The notes: generated by a model from the sequence alone, not told the origin. A stretch of DNA of 60,660 nt from Cyanobium sp. CZS25K (GCA_030373325.1 JAUCZB010000003.1:1-60660), one strand, 5' to 3'. Positions 1 to 10,339 are shown, counted from the first letter of the stretch. Numbers and translations: made by a program.

Positions 1-167
1 TGGTTCCACACCGAAGCGCCGGAGCGCTGCTGGAGAGTGGCGGTCATGAGTGCAGAAAAGAGACACCAGGAGCTGACGCCGAGGCGTCAAGCCAGTGGAA
101 CGAGGGAAAGGCGGAATCCCGCCTCTGATCACTGTAACAGAGTGTTGCGGAATGTGAGCGGGGCTTC
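1..167. other. No supported gene at left edge
   Basis: I see no convincing gene here. Short open stretches on the plus strand give low-complexity, charged translations with no family resemblance. The long minus-strand open frame through this area (44-838) lies opposite the radical SAM gene and is a GC-driven shadow. The tail of an upstream gene could end inside the first 130 bases but cannot be recognised. Confidence 0.4.
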
Positions 168-428
168 GTGAAGAAAAGTGGTGCTCCGTGCCCTCCATGG
201 CGGCACCACCCCGGATCGGCGGGTGTCAGAGCTTCGCCCGGTGGCCGCCCCAGCCCATCAGGCCAGGTTTGCGCGCTGGCGGCGGTCGGGTCTGGGGAGC
301 CTTCGTCGTTCGGGGTGGCCGCCCTCGCCCGGCTCAACTCCGCCCTGGGCCATCTGCAGGCATGGGGCCCGGCAGCCGTGGCGCGGTTGTTAGCGTCCGG
401 GCACACCTTTGAGCTGCGCGAGCCGTGA
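168..428 (+). CDS. Possible small hypothetical protein upstream of radical SAM gene
   Basis: An 86-residue open frame with a GTG start. Its stop codon (TGA 426-428) overlaps the GTG start of the next gene (425-427) in a GTGA arrangement, the geometry of translationally coupled genes. The first ~45 residues are Pro/Gly/Ser-rich and look like non-coding GC-rich sequence. The last ~37 residues (Ala/Leu-rich helix, then GHTFELREP) look more protein-like. The true gene may be shorter or part of an upstream one. I recognise no family; the stop overlap is the only positive evidence. Confidence 0.25.
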   Translation: MKKSGAPCPPWRHHPGSAGVRASPGGRPSPSGQVCALAAVGSGEPSSFGVAALARLNSALGHLQAWGPAAVARLLASGHTFELREP

Positions 429-1996
429 GCGAGCAACGGGTGCTGCTGGTGCGGCTGCCCTGCAATCCGATCTTTCCGATCGGCCCGATCTACCTGGCCG
501 ACCATCTGCATAAGCAGTTTCCAGCCCTGGCCCAGCGGATCCTTGATCTGGCAGCCGTGCCTTTGCTCGATGTTCAGCGGGTACTGGGGGACGTGGTGGA
601 TCAGTTCCGCCCCACCCTGCTGGTGTTCTCCTGGCGCGACATCCAGATCTATGCGCCGGTGGATGGCCGTGGCGGCAATCCGCTGCAGAACTCCTTCGAG
701 GGGTTCTATTCCAGCAATCCGCTGCGGCGGCTCAGGGGTGCCCTGGGGGGACTGCGCCTGATGGGGGCGTATTACGGCGAGCTGCGCCGCAATCTGGGCT
801 TGATTCGTCGCGGCCTGAGCCGGGCCCGGCGCCACCATCCCGATGCCAGGGCGGTGCTGGGGGGCGGGGCGGTGAGCGTCTTCTATGAGCAGCTCGGTCG
901 GCAGCTGCCCCGGGGCACGGTGGTGTCGGTGGGGGAAGGGGAACCGTTGCTGGAGAAGCTCCTGCGCGGCGACGACCTAGCCGGCGAGCGCTGCTATCTG
1001 GCCGGCGAGGCTCCGCGCCCCGGGCTGATCCATGAACAGCCGGCCGGCATGGAGAAGACGGCCTGCGATTACACCTACATCGCCTCCATCTGGCCGCAGC
1101 TCGAGTGGTATCTCGATGGTGGCGACTTCTACGTGGGGGTTCAGACCAAGCGCGGCTGTCCCCATAACTGCTGCTATTGCGTCTACACGGTGGTGGAAGG
1201 CAAGGCGGTGCGGGTCAATCCCGTTGCTGAAGTGGTGAAGGAGATGCGCCAGCTCTACGACCGGGGTGTGCGGGGTTTCTGGTTCACCGATGCCCAGTTC
1301 ATTCCCGCCCGCCGCTACATCGACGACGCCAAGGAGTTGCTGCGGGCCATCCAGGCCGAGGGCCTCCATGACATCCACTGGGCGGCCTACATCCGGGCCG
1401 ACAATCTCGACGCCGAACTGGCCCAGCTGATGGTGGCCACCGGCATGAGCTACTTCGAAATCGGCATCACCTCCGGCTCCCAGGAGCTCGTGCGCAAGAT
1501 GCGCATGGGCTACAACCTGCGCACGGTGCTGGAGAGTTGTCGGATGCTGGCCCGGGCAGGATTCCGGGAGCACGTGTCTGTCAACTACTCCTTCAACGTC
1601 ATCGACGAGCGCCCCGAAACCATCCGCCAGACGGTGGCCTACCACCGCGAACTGGAACGGATCTTCGGCGCCGACAAGGTGGAGCCGGCCATCTTCTTCA
1701 TCGGCCTGCAGCCCCACACCCACCTGGAGCAGTACGCCTTCGATCAGGGGGTGCTCAAGCCCGGGTACAACCCCATGAGCATGCTGCCCTGGACGGCCCG
1801 CAAGCTGCTCTGGAACCCCGAGCCCATGGGTCGCACCTTCGGGCGGATCTGCCTGGAGGCCTTCCGCCTCAATCCCGGCGACTTCGGCCGCACCGTCATG
1901 GATCTGCTGGAGCGGGACTACGGCACGGCTCCCCTGGAGGAGGCGCTGCGGGCGCCGGTGGAGGGGCGCAGGGCGCTGGCGACGGCGGTGCGGTGA
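425..1996 (+). CDS. B12-binding domain / radical SAM protein
   Basis: A 523-residue protein. The N-terminal ~200 residues have the layout of a cobalamin-binding (B12-binding) domain: an opening hydrophobic strand followed by NPIFPIGPIYLAD, then LGGGAVSVFYEQL and VVSVGEGEPLLEKL. The radical SAM core follows, with its [4Fe-4S] cysteines in CxxxCxxC at C245, C249 and C252. The family cleaves S-adenosylmethionine to a 5'-deoxyadenosyl radical; B12-binding members often methylate or rearrange unactivated carbons, but the substrate cannot be read from sequence. The GTG start at 425 is chosen because the conserved domain begins directly after it. It appears to stand alone, since the next sequence is a decayed gene. 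Confidence 0.85.
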   Translation: MSEQRVLLVRLPCNPIFPIGPIYLADHLHKQFPALAQRILDLAAVPLLDVQRVLGDVVDQFRPTLLVFSWRDIQIYAPVDGRGGNPLQNSFEGFYSSNPLRRLRGALGGLRLMGAYYGELRRNLGLIRRGLSRARRHHPDARAVLGGGAVSVFYEQLGRQLPRGTVVSVGEGEPLLEKLLRGDDLAGERCYLAGEAPRPGLIHEQPAGMEKTACDYTYIASIWPQLEWYLDGGDFYVGVQTKRGCPHNCCYCVYTVVEGKAVRVNPVAEVVKEMRQLYDRGVRGFWFTDAQFIPARRYIDDAKELLRAIQAEGLHDIHWAAYIRADNLDAELAQLMVATGMSYFEIGITSGSQELVRKMRMGYNLRTVLESCRMLARAGFREHVSVNYSFNVIDERPETIRQTVAYHRELERIFGADKVEPAIFFIGLQPHTHLEQYAFDQGVLKPGYNPMSMLPWTARKLLWNPEPMGRTFGRICLEAFRLNPGDFGRTVMDLLERDYGTAPLEEALRAPVEGRRALATAVR

Positions 1997-2113
1997 TGTT
2001 CGGCGGATGAACCCCCTTACGGTCCTGCCGTTGATGGAATCGGCAGACATGGAACGTTCCCGCCAGGCCCTGTCATCCATGGCGCTCATCCTTGACGGGC
2101 TTGTCCCAGCGCC
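1997..2113. other. Short intergenic stretch
   Basis: The gap between the radical SAM stop and the decayed RTX-like gene. No terminator with a T-run and no recognisable gene is visible. Confidence 0.4.
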
Positions 2114-2716
2114 ATGGGGATGGCCGTGTTCCCGGCGACAAGCCGCGTGGTGATTTCCCGGTTCGTTATCCGGAGAATGTTCAAGTCAAGCGACCTTCTC
2201 GATCCGAATGGAAGCGTCCGCCTGCTCTGGGACACCATCACAGGTCTGGTCTCTGCTGAGATCAAGGGCGTCATGGCCCGGCTTCGCTATAAGGGCGCCC
2301 AGGTCACGGCAAGCCAGCTCAAGGGTTGGCAGATCTTGGCAGCAGAAACCCTTGGTAATGGTTAGATCCAGGTGCTCTGGAAGCAGCTTTCCACGGGTGG
2401 TCTGCATACCTGGTCGGTGGATGCCAACTGGAACTACGTGGCTTCCAACGGTATTTTTGCTCCTTCGAGCGTCCAGAGTCAGCTCCTCCCTCAGCAGTTG
2501 GGGGCGTCCCGTCGAGTGGGATCCATTGACCTCATCGTTGACACGATCACCGATTTCACTGTGGCCGAGGGTGACAAGATCTGGCTCGACGATGCCATCT
2601 TCACGAGTGGATTCGCTGTGATCACCCAGACGATCAACAGCGGAGATCTTGAATTGCGTTTTTCTGGCACGCTATTTGCCACCCTTCTGGGCCAGGCGGG
2701 TAGTCCGCTCAGCTAA
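2114..2716 (+). pseudogene. Decayed RTX/haemolysin-like repeat protein with in-frame TAG
   Basis: Two open segments (2114-2365 and 2372-2716) lie in the same reading frame, separated by a single TAG at 2363-2365. Read through, the junction gives a motif (GWQILAAETLGNG, then QVLWK, HTWSVDANWNYV) typical of the Trp-rich module that recurs in large secreted cyanobacterial RTX/calcium-binding proteins. The tail (DTITDFTVAEGDKIWLDDAIF) resembles the last repeat of RTX beta-roll proteins. With no signal peptide, no complete GGxGxD nonapeptides and a total of only ~200 codons, this looks like the C-terminal remnant of a much larger gene. The last 45 bases overlap the convergent protease gene. Stop-codon readthrough is possible but less likely. 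Confidence 0.6.
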
Positions 2717-3604
2717 GCCGATTTTGTTGTCTTCTGAGCGTTCTGTGGGCGGCGCATGTTGTTGTTGATCTGCCACCCGCCACCACCTCCGCCGCACCCA
2801 CAGCAGCCCCCCCAGCCCCAGCCAGCCCACCAGCCCGCCGATGGGATTCGGATGGCTGCCACCGGGCCCCACCAGCCAGGGAGAGGCGTCAGGTGCCAGG
2901 ACGAGCAGGCCGCCCTGCAGCAGGAACCAGCCCCCCACCAGGCCGCCATGCAGGCCCACGGCGCCCCAGAGCTCGCCCCCATCGGCGCGCCGTTGCAGGG
3001 CCAGGGCGAGCCCAAGCAGCGTCAGGCCGCCCAGCAGACCCACCGCTTCGGAGGGCCCCAGGTTGAAGCGGGTGTGCACCAGGCTGAACACCAGGGCCTG
3101 ACCCCACAGGGCTCGGCCCGCGCCCAGGTGCTTCGCCAGTTCACCCCAGAGCCAGCCGCGGAACAGCAGTTCCTCCGCGAAGCCCACCCCCAGCAGCAGG
3201 GCCAGTCCATTGAGCAGTTGGGCTGCGGCCAGCTCCCCCCGCCAGGTGGCCTGACCACTGACCACCAGCGTTGCCGCCACCAGGACCAGCAGCAGGATCG
3301 CCTTGAGCAGGCCCCGCAGGAATGCCCGTGAGAGCCGCGACCAGGATGCCGCCACCCCGAGCCGGTGCCAGGGTCTGTCCTCTCCCCACACCTTTCGGAT
3401 CCGCAGGGGCAGGCTGAGCAGCAACAGCAACAGCGCCATCCCCGTGCCGATCAGATCCAGCCGATCGCGGGGGATGCCCGGCGCCAGCAGCGCCATGGGC
3501 TGCACCAGCAGCCAGCCGAGGCTGTACAGCAGCGGGATGTAAAGCAGGGTGCCGATCCAGCGGGGCCCCCCGCGGGCCTGCAGCTTCTCGGCGGGGAGCC
3601 CCAC
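2672..3604 (-). CDS. CPBP-family (CAAX-like) intramembrane protease
   Basis: A 310-residue multi-pass membrane protein. The CPBP (Abi/Rce1-like) glutamate protease signature is visible: EELLFRG with the catalytic pair E144-E145 and R149, a second motif FSLVH with H177, and a third histidine at H219. Members cleave substrates within the membrane; in bacteria the targets are mostly unknown. The GTG start (3602-3604) directly abuts the clpS stop (TGAGTG), so translation is probably coupled to clpS. The 3' end overlaps the convergent decayed gene by 45 bp. The substrate cannot be inferred. Confidence 0.85.
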   Translation of the reverse strand: MGLPAEKLQARGGPRWIGTLLYIPLLYSLGWLLVQPMALLAPGIPRDRLDLIGTGMALLLLLLSLPLRIRKVWGEDRPWHRLGVAASWSRLSRAFLRGLLKAILLLVLVAATLVVSGQATWRGELAAAQLLNGLALLLGVGFAEELLFRGWLWGELAKHLGAGRALWGQALVFSLVHTRFNLGPSEAVGLLGGLTLLGLALALQRRADGGELWGAVGLHGGLVGGWFLLQGGLLVLAPDASPWLVGPGGSHPNPIGGLVGWLGLGGLLWVRRRWWRVADQQQHAPPTERSEDNKIGLAERTTRLAQKGGK

Positions 3605-3937
3605 TCAGCTCTCCGGCTCGATCGTGCTGGTGAGTCCTTTGGCCTTGAGGGTCTCGCAATAGAACTCCGCCGGCTCCAGATCACAGACGATCACCAGGCC
3701 CACGCCGGTGTTGTGGGCTTCCAGCATGACGGCGATGGCATCCTGCTCACTGAGGGACGGCACCACCTGGCGCAGGGTGCTCACCACGTATTCCATGCTG
3801 TTTACCGGGTCGTTGTGAAGCAGCACCTTGTAACGGGGCGAGGTCTTGCGCACCCGCTCCGGTGCCTTCTCGATCACGGCGGCCCCACCCGGTGAGCGGG
3901 TGGGGGTTTCGGTCGCCGCCGGGATGGTCATGGGCAT
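3605..3937 (-). CDS. clpS: ATP-dependent Clp protease adaptor ClpS
   Basis: A 110-residue adaptor that delivers N-degron substrates to the Clp AAA+ chaperone in the cytoplasm. The conserved core is clear: YKVLLHNDPVNSMEYVV (substrate-pocket Asn-Asp), then LSEQDAIAVMLEAHNTGVG, where the hydrophobic pocket and ClpA/C-contact residues lie. I start at ATG 3937 (MPMTIP); a TTG at 3964 would add nine residues, and ATG 3931 is also possible. The N-terminal ~30 residues are a flexible Pro/Thr-rich extension, as usual in the family. It lies 29 bp after dapL and immediately before the CPBP protease, so the three are probably one transcript. Confidence 0.93.
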   Translation of the reverse strand: MPMTIPAATETPTRSPGGAAVIEKAPERVRKTSPRYKVLLHNDPVNSMEYVVSTLRQVVPSLSEQDAIAVMLEAHNTGVGLVIVCDLEPAEFYCETLKAKGLTSTIEPES

Positions 3938-3966
3938 GGCCGCTCCGGTCCTGATAAGGGCCAACT

Positions 3967-5193
3967 CTAAAGAGCCCGGATCCGGCGCATCGCCTCGTCG
4001 ACGTTGGCCCGGGAGTTGAACGCCGAGAGGCGGAAATAGCCTTCCCCGGCGGCCCCGAAGCCGCTGCCGGGGGTGCCCACCACATGGGCCTTGCCGAGCA
4101 GGTGGTCGAAGAAGCCCCAGGAATCCAGCCCCTCAGGCGTCCTGATCCACACATAGGGGGCCTGCTGGCCGCCGTAGACCTGCAGCCCGGCGGCTTCCAG
4201 TTCGCGGCGGATGATGGCCGCGTTCTCCATGTAGAAGCCAACCAGGGCCCGCACCTGCTCCTGGCCTGCGGGGGAGTACACCGCCTCGGCGCCCCGCTGC
4301 ACGATGTAGCTCACCCCGTTGAACTTCGTGCTCTGGCGCCGGTTCCAGAGCCCCCACAGCTCCACCGCCTCGCCGCTGGCCGTGGTGCCGCTGAGCCCCC
4401 GGGGCACCACGGTGAAGGCGCAGCGGGTGCCGGTGAAGCCGGCGTTCTTGGAAAAGGAGCGGAACTCGATCGCGCAGCGTCGCGCCCCTTCGATCTCGTA
4501 GATGGAGTGGGGCAGCTCAGGATCGGTGATGAACGCCTCGTAGGCGGCGTCGAACAGGATCAGGGCGTCGTGGGCCAGGGCGTAGTCCACCCATTGCTTC
4601 AGCTGCTCCCGGGTGGCGACGGCGCCGGTGGGATTGTTGGGGAAGCAGAGGTAGATCAGGTCAACCGGCTGCTCGGGCAGGGGGGCGACGAAGCCGTTGG
4701 CTGCGGTGATCGGCAGGTAGGTGAGTCCGCCATAGCGTCCGCCGTCGTCGGACTCGCCGGTGCGACCCGCCATCACGTTGCTGTCCACATACACCGGGTA
4801 GACCGGATCGGTGACGGCGATGCGATTGCCGGCCCCGAGGATGTCGAGGATGTTGCTGCTGTCGCACTTGGAGCCGTCGGAGACGAAGATCTCCTCAGCG
4901 CTCACGTCGCAGCCGCGGGACTGGAAGTCGTGGCGGGCGATCGCTTCCCGCAGCCAGCCGTAGCCCTGTTCGGGCCCGTAGCCGTGGAAGCCCTCCCGGG
5001 TGCCCATGGACTCGATCGCCTGCTTCATCGCCTCGCGGCAGGCCGCCGGCAGGGGTTCGGTGACGTCGCCGATGCCCAGGCGGATCACGGGGGCCTCGGG
5101 ATGGGCCTCGCTGAAGGCCTTGACGCGCCGGGCGATCTCAGGAAACAGATAGCCGGCCTTGAGCTTGAGGTAGTTGTCGTTGACCTGAACCAT
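3967..5193 (-). CDS. dapL: LL-diaminopimelate aminotransferase
   Basis: A 408-residue class I/II aminotransferase that converts tetrahydrodipicolinate plus glutamate directly to LL-2,6-diaminopimelate. This is the short DapL route to lysine and peptidoglycan used by cyanobacteria and plants. The start is ATG 5193 because [20 protein letters not shown] is the conserved N-terminus; the open frame continues 41 codons upstream without homology. The PLP lysine is K249 in [10 protein letters not shown], and CFPNNPTGA is the substrate/PLP loop. It is divergent from the radical SAM/DUF2344 gene with 98 bp between the starts. Confidence 0.95.
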   Translation of the reverse strand: MVQVNDNYLKLKAGYLFPEIARRVKAFSEAHPEAPVIRLGIGDVTEPLPAACREAMKQAIESMGTREGFHGYGPEQGYGWLREAIARHDFQSRGCDVSAEEIFVSDGSKCDSSNILDILGAGNRIAVTDPVYPVYVDSNVMAGRTGESDDGGRYGGLTYLPITAANGFVAPLPEQPVDLIYLCFPNNPTGAVATREQLKQWVDYALAHDALILFDAAYEAFITDPELPHSIYEIEGARRCAIEFRSFSKNAGFTGTRCAFTVVPRGLSGTTASGEAVELWGLWNRRQSTKFNGVSYIVQRGAEAVYSPAGQEQVRALVGFYMENAAIIRRELEAAGLQVYGGQQAPYVWIRTPEGLDSWGFFDHLLGKAHVVGTPGSGFGAAGEGYFRLSAFNSRANVDEAMRRIRAL

Positions 5194-5291
5194 GGGAGGG
5201 AAGCGGAAGGCGCGGCTGGTGGCCGGGCGGCATTTTCCTATGGCGCGGTCCGGCCTGCCTACGATCGGCTCCCAGCCCGCCGGTCTGCGCC

Positions 5292-7952
5292 GTGCCCGTC
5301 GCCGCCACCGCCGCACCCGCCGATGCGCCGGTTGCCTTCACGTCACTGGTGGACGGCAACATCGCCCGTCCGGCCCGCTATCTGGGCAACGAGCGGGGGG
5401 TGGAGCCCCGCGACTGGTCGGCCGCCCGGGTGCGCTGGGCCCTCACCTATCCGGAGGTCTACGAGGTCGGCGCCAGCAACCTCGGCCACGTGCTGCTCTA
5501 TTCCATCCTCAATGCGGTTCCCGGCCAGCTGTGCGACCGCGCCTACCTGCCGGCGCCCGATCTGGCGGCCCGGCTGCGGGAGCGGGGGGCGCCGCTGTTC
5601 GCGGTGGAAAGCCACCGGCCCCTGGCGGCCTTCGACATCCTCGGCTTCAGCCTCAGCTACGAGCTCGGTGGTACCAACATCCTGGAGATGCTGGAGTTGG
5701 CCGGTATCCCGATCCGCGCCGCCGACCGGGGCGACCTGCCCCTGGACGACCCGGCGGCGCCGCCGCTGATCTTCGCGGGCGGCCCCACCGCCACCGGCAA
5801 TCCCGAGCCCTTCGCGCCCTTCTTCGATTTCCTTGCCCTGGGGGATGGCGAGGAACTGCTGCCCGAGATCGGCCTGGTGGTGGCCGAAGGGCGGGCCGCC
5901 GGCCTGGGCCGCCGGGCCCTGCTGCGGGATCTGGCCGAGGTGCCCGGGGTCTACGTGCCCTCCCTCTACGCGCCTGGGCCCGATGGGGTGAGCCTCCTGC
6001 CTCTGGAGCCGGGCCTGGCCCCCCGCATCCAGCGGCGCACCGCCACCCCCATGCCCCACTACGCCATGGGTCTGGTGCCCCACATCGAAACGGTCCACGA
6101 CCGGCTGACGGTGGAGATTCGCCGCGGCTGCACCCGGGGCTGCCGTTTCTGCCAGCCCGGCATGCTGACCCGCCCGGCCCGGGACGTGGAGCCCGAGGCG
6201 GTCATCGAGGCGGTGGAGGAGGGCATGCTCCGCACCGGCTACAGCGATTTCTCGCTGCTGTCGCTCAGCTGCAGCGATTACCTGTCGCTACCGGCGGTGG
6301 GGGTGGAGCTGCGCAACCGGCTGGCGCAGCACAACGTCAGCCTCACCCTGCCCAGCCAGCGGGTCGACCGCTTCGACAGCTCCATCGCCCACATCCTCGG
6401 CGGCACCCGCCGGGCCGGGCTCACCTTCGCCCCCGAGGCCGGCACCCAGCGCCTGCGGGACATCGTCAACAAGGGGCTCACCGATGCGGAGCTGCTGCGC
6501 GGCCTCCGCACCGCCATGGAGAACGGCTATAGCCGGGTGAAGCTCTATTTCATGATCGGCCTGCCGGGCGAGACCGACGCCGACGTGCTCGGCATCGTCG
6601 ACACCTGCCGGGGGTTGCAGCAGCAGTGCCGCGATCTGGGCCGGCTGCAGCTCAACCTCACGATCAGCAATTTCACCCCCAAGCCCCACACGCCCTTCCA
6701 GTGGCACAGCGTGTCCACGGCCGAATTCCGGCGCCGGCAGCAGCTGCTGCGCGATGCCCTGCGCCCGCTGCGGGGCATCAAAACGAACTACAACGACGTA
6801 CGGCTTTCGGCGGTGGAGGACTTCGTGGGTCGCGGCGACCGCCGGCTGGCGCCGGTGATCGAGGCGGCCTGGCGGGCCGGTGCGGGTCTGGATGCGTGGT
6901 TCGAATCGGCCGACCGCAGCCATGGCGCCTGGACCGGCGCCATCGAGGCCGCCGGCCTGGGGGGCTCCTACCGGGCCCTGGAGATGGGCGGCTGGAGTGC
7001 GGCGGAGGCCTTCGCCACGGGCGACCTCGAGGCGTTCTGCCGCCAGCCCCTCCCCTGGGACCACATCGATTCCGGCGTCGACAAGGCCTGGCTGGCGGAG
7101 GACCTGCGCCGGGCGCTGGCGGCCGCCGTGGTGCCGGACTGCTCCTTCGACGGCTGCAGCAGCTGCGGAGTCTGCGGCCCGGAGCTGGGCCACAACGTGG
7201 TGATCCCGCGCCCCCCGGTCCCGCCGCCGATCCCGCCGCGGGCGCCGGCCAGCGAGCGGGTGTGCCGGCTGCGCTTCGCCTTTGCCAAAACCGGTTCCCT
7301 GGCCCTGATCAGCCACCTGGACACCCTGCGGCTGCTGGAGCGGGCCCTGCGCCGCAGCGGCCTGCCGGTCAGCTTCACGGGTGGCTTCCATCCCCTGCCG
7401 CGGCTGCAGGTGGCGCTTCCCCTGCCCCTGGGGGTGGAGGGCCTCCATGAGTGGTTCGACCTGGACTTCGCCGCCCCGGTCGATCCGGCGGTGGCCCGCC
7501 AGCATCTCCAGGCGGAGCTCAGCGCCGAGCTCACGTTGCTCTCGGTGCAGGCCGTGCCCCTGACGACCCCTGGCCTGGCCCAGCAGATCCGTTCCGCCCA
7601 CTGGCGGTTCACCCTGCTGCCGGCACCGGACCGGCCGCTGCCGCCGCCGCGCTGGGCCGAGGCGGTCGCGGCTGTGCTGGAGGCCACCACCCTGCCCTGG
7701 CAGGACCAGGACAAGAAAGGCCGGCCCCGTCAACGGGACTGTCGCCCCTACCTGCTCGATCTGCATCTGGCGCCGCTCGATGGCCAGTCCCCGGCTGGGC
7801 AGGGGCAGGTCCTGGAACTGGAGGCCGCTGTGGATCCCCAGGGCCGCAGTCTCCGGCCCGAACATCTGCGCCACTGGCTGAGCGCGTCCCTCGGCCAGCC
7901 CCTGGCGCTGGGTCCTGTTCAGCGCCGTTGCTTGCGGCTGGACGCATGCTAA
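5292..7952 (+). CDS. TIGR03960-type radical SAM protein fused to DUF2344
   Basis: An 886-residue two-part protein. Residues ~30-230 form a B12-binding-like N-terminal region ([36 protein letters not shown]). The radical SAM core follows, with CxxxCxxC at C280, C284 and C287. A Cys-rich linker lies at ~615-630 ([13 protein letters not shown]). From ~656 a DUF2344 domain begins ([19 protein letters not shown], then [17 protein letters not shown]). The fusion immediately upstream of rne is a common cyanobacterial arrangement; in other bacteria DUF2344 proteins also sit beside RNase E/G genes. The function is unknown; an RNA- or tRNA-related role is inferred only from neighbourhood. The start is GTG 5292. 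Confidence 0.88.
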   Translation: MPVAATAAPADAPVAFTSLVDGNIARPARYLGNERGVEPRDWSAARVRWALTYPEVYEVGASNLGHVLLYSILNAVPGQLCDRAYLPAPDLAARLRERGAPLFAVESHRPLAAFDILGFSLSYELGGTNILEMLELAGIPIRAADRGDLPLDDPAAPPLIFAGGPTATGNPEPFAPFFDFLALGDGEELLPEIGLVVAEGRAAGLGRRALLRDLAEVPGVYVPSLYAPGPDGVSLLPLEPGLAPRIQRRTATPMPHYAMGLVPHIETVHDRLTVEIRRGCTRGCRFCQPGMLTRPARDVEPEAVIEAVEEGMLRTGYSDFSLLSLSCSDYLSLPAVGVELRNRLAQHNVSLTLPSQRVDRFDSSIAHILGGTRRAGLTFAPEAGTQRLRDIVNKGLTDAELLRGLRTAMENGYSRVKLYFMIGLPGETDADVLGIVDTCRGLQQQCRDLGRLQLNLTISNFTPKPHTPFQWHSVSTAEFRRRQQLLRDALRPLRGIKTNYNDVRLSAVEDFVGRGDRRLAPVIEAAWRAGAGLDAWFESADRSHGAWTGAIEAAGLGGSYRALEMGGWSAAEAFATGDLEAFCRQPLPWDHIDSGVDKAWLAEDLRRALAAAVVPDCSFDGCSSCGVCGPELGHNVVIPRPPVPPPIPPRAPASERVCRLRFAFAKTGSLALISHLDTLRLLERALRRSGLPVSFTGGFHPLPRLQVALPLPLGVEGLHEWFDLDFAAPVDPAVARQHLQAELSAELTLLSVQAVPLTTPGLAQQIRSAHWRFTLLPAPDRPLPPPRWAEAVAAVLEATTLPWQDQDKKGRPRQRDCRPYLLDLHLAPLDGQSPAGQGQVLELEAAVDPQGRSLRPEHLRHWLSASLGQPLALGPVQRRCLRLDAC

Positions 7953-8329
7953 GTTCGCCCTAGACGGAGATAGGAATCGCAGGGATCCCTCCCTTCTTTC
8001 TCCTCCGCCCAGACGCTTCTGCCTCAGGGACGCTTTCTAGAGGCTCCTCGGCCAAAGCGCCATCAGGGTCAACACTGCTTGGTTCGGTCTTCGTTGCTTC
8101 GCATCGGGAAGGAAAGTTCTCCTTTCCGCCACGCTGCCGGCCCGACGACGTTTCTGCTCCCATTCAGGCCCCTGGCTTCATGGGTCTGCACCAGGCAAAC
8201 GGCTGGCTCCCTTGTTTCCTGGGTCCCGCCTGTCTCTTTCCAGTGGCTGCGCGACCGCCAAGGTCGGCGTCCGATTCCTTCCCCCACCTGCCCTTTGGGC
8301 AGGGCTCCACTGAGCCCACCATCTCTTCC
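7953..8329 (+). promoter_or_regulatory. Long leader/promoter region of rne
   Basis: A 377-bp gene-free stretch before rne. It is unusually rich in pyrimidine runs (for example CCCTCCCTTCTTTCTCCTCC near 7987) and carries two inverted repeats: GGAAAG-TTCTC-CTTTCC near 8112, and CCTGCCC-TTT-GGGCAGG at 8287-8303, ending 26 bases before the start codon. Autoregulation of RNase E through its own 5' leader is known in enterobacteria, and pyrimidine-rich rne leaders have been described in cyanobacteria. The same role here is an inference. Confidence 0.5.
8287..8303 (+). promoter_or_regulatory. Perfect 7-bp hairpin just upstream of rne start
   Basis: CCTGCCC (8287-8293), loop TTT, GGGCAGG (8297-8303). 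It is a compact GC-rich stem-loop without a following T-run, so it is not a terminator. It lies where a structured leader element could block ribosome access or be an RNase E cleavage/recognition site. Confidence 0.5.
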
Positions 8330-10339
8330 ATGCCCCAGCAGATCGTTATCGCTGAGCAGTTGCGGATCGCCGCAGTGCTCAACGACGAACGCGTTGATGA
8401 ACTGATCGTCGCCCAGGGTCGTTACCAGATCGGCGACGTCTACCTCGGAACCGTCGAAAACGTGTTGCCCGGGATCGATGCGGCGTTCGTCAACATCGGA
8501 GAAAGCGAGAAGAACGGCTTCATCCACATCACCGATCTGGGGCCCCTGCGTCTGAAGAAAGGCGGTGCCGGCATCACCGAGCTGCTCGAGCCGCGCCAGA
8601 AGGTGCTCGTGCAGGTGATGAAGGAGCCCACGGGCACCAAGGGGCCGCGCCTCACCGGCAACCTCTCCCTGCCGGGGCGCTTCCTGGTCCTGCAGCCCCA
8701 TGGCCAGGGGGTCAACATCTCCCGGCGCATCGACGGCGATAACGAGCGCAACCGGCTGCGGGCCCTCGGCGTGCTCATCAAGCCCCCCGGCGCTGGGCTG
8801 CTGATCCGCACCGAGGCCGAGGACGTCAGCGAGGAGATGCTGATCGACGACCTCGAGGGTCTGCTGCGTCAGTGGGAGTCGATCCAGCAGGCCGCCGAGA
8901 CGGCGTCGCCGCCGGTGCTCCTCAACCGCGATGAGGATTTCATCCATCGGGTGCTGCGCGACCTCTACAGCCCGGATGTGCTGCGGGTGGTGGTCGACAG
9001 CGCCGATGCGGTGGCCCGGGTCAACGCCTTCCTCGGCTCCGACCAGGCCAACCTCCTGGTGGAACACCACGGGGAACCCACCGAGATCCTGGAGCACTAC
9101 CGGGTCAACGCGGCCATCCGCGATGCCCTCAAACCCAGGGTTGATCTCCCCTCCGGCGGCTACGTGATCATCGAGCCCACCGAGGCGCTGACGGTGATCG
9201 ACGTCAACTCCGGATCGTTCACCCGCTCGGCCAACGCCCGCGAGACGGTGCTGTGGACCAACTGCGAGGCGGCGGTGGAGATCGCCCGCCAGCTGAAGCT
9301 GCGCAACATCGGCGGTGTGGTGATCATCGACTTCATCGACATGGAGTCGCGGCGCGACCAGTTGCAGCTGCTGGAGCACTTCACCCAGGCCTCCCGCGAC
9401 GACACGGCCCGTCCCCAGATCGCCCAGCTCACCGAGCTCGGTCTGGTGGAGCTGACCCGCAAACGCCAGGGTCAGAACATCTACGAATTGTTCGGCCGGG
9501 CCTGCCCCAGCTGTGGGGGCCTGGGCCATGTGGCGGTCCTCCCCGGCAAGGACACCCTCCAGCCCCTGGCCACCATCTCCGGTCTGGTGCGCTCGGCCGC
9601 CTCGGCCCGGGCCGAAGTGGCCAGTCCCTCCAACGGGGCTGGGGAGACCGGCGGCAGTGGCCGACGACGGCGCGGCGGCCGCGGCGGCCGGGGCTCCGAT
9701 GGGGCCGAGGTCCCTGCGGGGAGCCATTTCGTCGAGGCTGGCGCCAGCACCGCCGCCGGCCGGCCGGCCTCCCACGAGAGCACCTCCACCGACGTGCCCC
9801 AGCGCCGCCAGGAGCCCGAGGTGCTGGCCGTGCCGATGGACGCGGAGCAGGAACTGGTCTACGGCTGGATGGGCCTCAGCCCAGCGCTGCTGCTGGACCC
9901 GCTGCCCACCGGTGACAGCTTGATGGTGCGCGTGGTCCGGCCGGACGCTGATCCGGAGGCGGTTCTCGAGGAAGCCCGTCAGCAGCTCGCCGCCACCGGC
10001 TCCCGCCGCCGGCGGCGCGGCAGGAACGGCGAGGGGCGCAACGGCACGGCCGAAGCTTCCGACCTTTCCGAAGCCTCCACGGTTTCCCCATCCCCTGAGC
10101 CGCAGGAGATGGTGCCGATCCTGGAGATCACGCCGGCCCCGTTCGAATCCGAGGTCACGCCTCCCCCTCCCGAACTTGTCAGCGTGCCGCTGCCCAGCCG
10201 CCGCTCCTCCGGCAGGTCGGCACCGGAGTCGCCTCCAGCACCCGTTGCGGTCGGTGCCCCAGAGTCGGAAGCCGACAGGGCCCCGGCTGAGGCGGGGGAA
10301 CCGCGCCGCCGCCGGCGCCGTTCTTCCGCCGCTGGCTGA
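8330..10339 (+). CDS. rne: Ribonuclease E/G
   Basis: A 669-residue endoribonuclease that starts mRNA decay and processes rRNA and sRNA. An S1-like RNA-binding domain occupies ~35-125 ([23 protein letters not shown]). The DNase I-like catalytic region holds the two magnesium aspartates, D291 (VIDVNSG) and D334 (IIDFIDM). The zinc-link cysteines are C392 and C395 (CPSC). The C-terminal ~260 residues are a low-complexity, disordered tail ending in RRRRRRSSA (659-667), the nonapeptide reported in cyanobacteria to bind polynucleotide phosphorylase. ATG 8330 is chosen because [16 protein letters not shown] is the conserved opening; 50 upstream in-frame codons are leader. No Shine-Dalgarno sequence is visible. 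Confidence 0.95.
   Translation: MPQQIVIAEQLRIAAVLNDERVDELIVAQGRYQIGDVYLGTVENVLPGIDAAFVNIGESEKNGFIHITDLGPLRLKKGGAGITELLEPRQKVLVQVMKEPTGTKGPRLTGNLSLPGRFLVLQPHGQGVNISRRIDGDNERNRLRALGVLIKPPGAGLLIRTEAEDVSEEMLIDDLEGLLRQWESIQQAAETASPPVLLNRDEDFIHRVLRDLYSPDVLRVVVDSADAVARVNAFLGSDQANLLVEHHGEPTEILEHYRVNAAIRDALKPRVDLPSGGYVIIEPTEALTVIDVNSGSFTRSANARETVLWTNCEAAVEIARQLKLRNIGGVVIIDFIDMESRRDQLQLLEHFTQASRDDTARPQIAQLTELGLVELTRKRQGQNIYELFGRACPSCGGLGHVAVLPGKDTLQPLATISGLVRSAASARAEVASPSNGAGETGGSGRRRRGGRGGRGSDGAEVPAGSHFVEAGASTAAGRPASHESTSTDVPQRRQEPEVLAVPMDAEQELVYGWMGLSPALLLDPLPTGDSLMVRVVRPDADPEAVLEEARQQLAATGSRRRRRGRNGEGRNGTAEASDLSEASTVSPSPEPQEMVPILEITPAPFESEVTPPPPELVSVPLPSRRSSGRSAPESPPAPVAVGAPESEADRAPAEAGEPRRRRRRSSAAG

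Noticed and set aside
5194..5316. Longer dapL start (MRRWRRR...)
   Set aside because: The extra 41 residues are Arg/Pro-rich, lie in the divergent promoter space and have no counterpart in the family.
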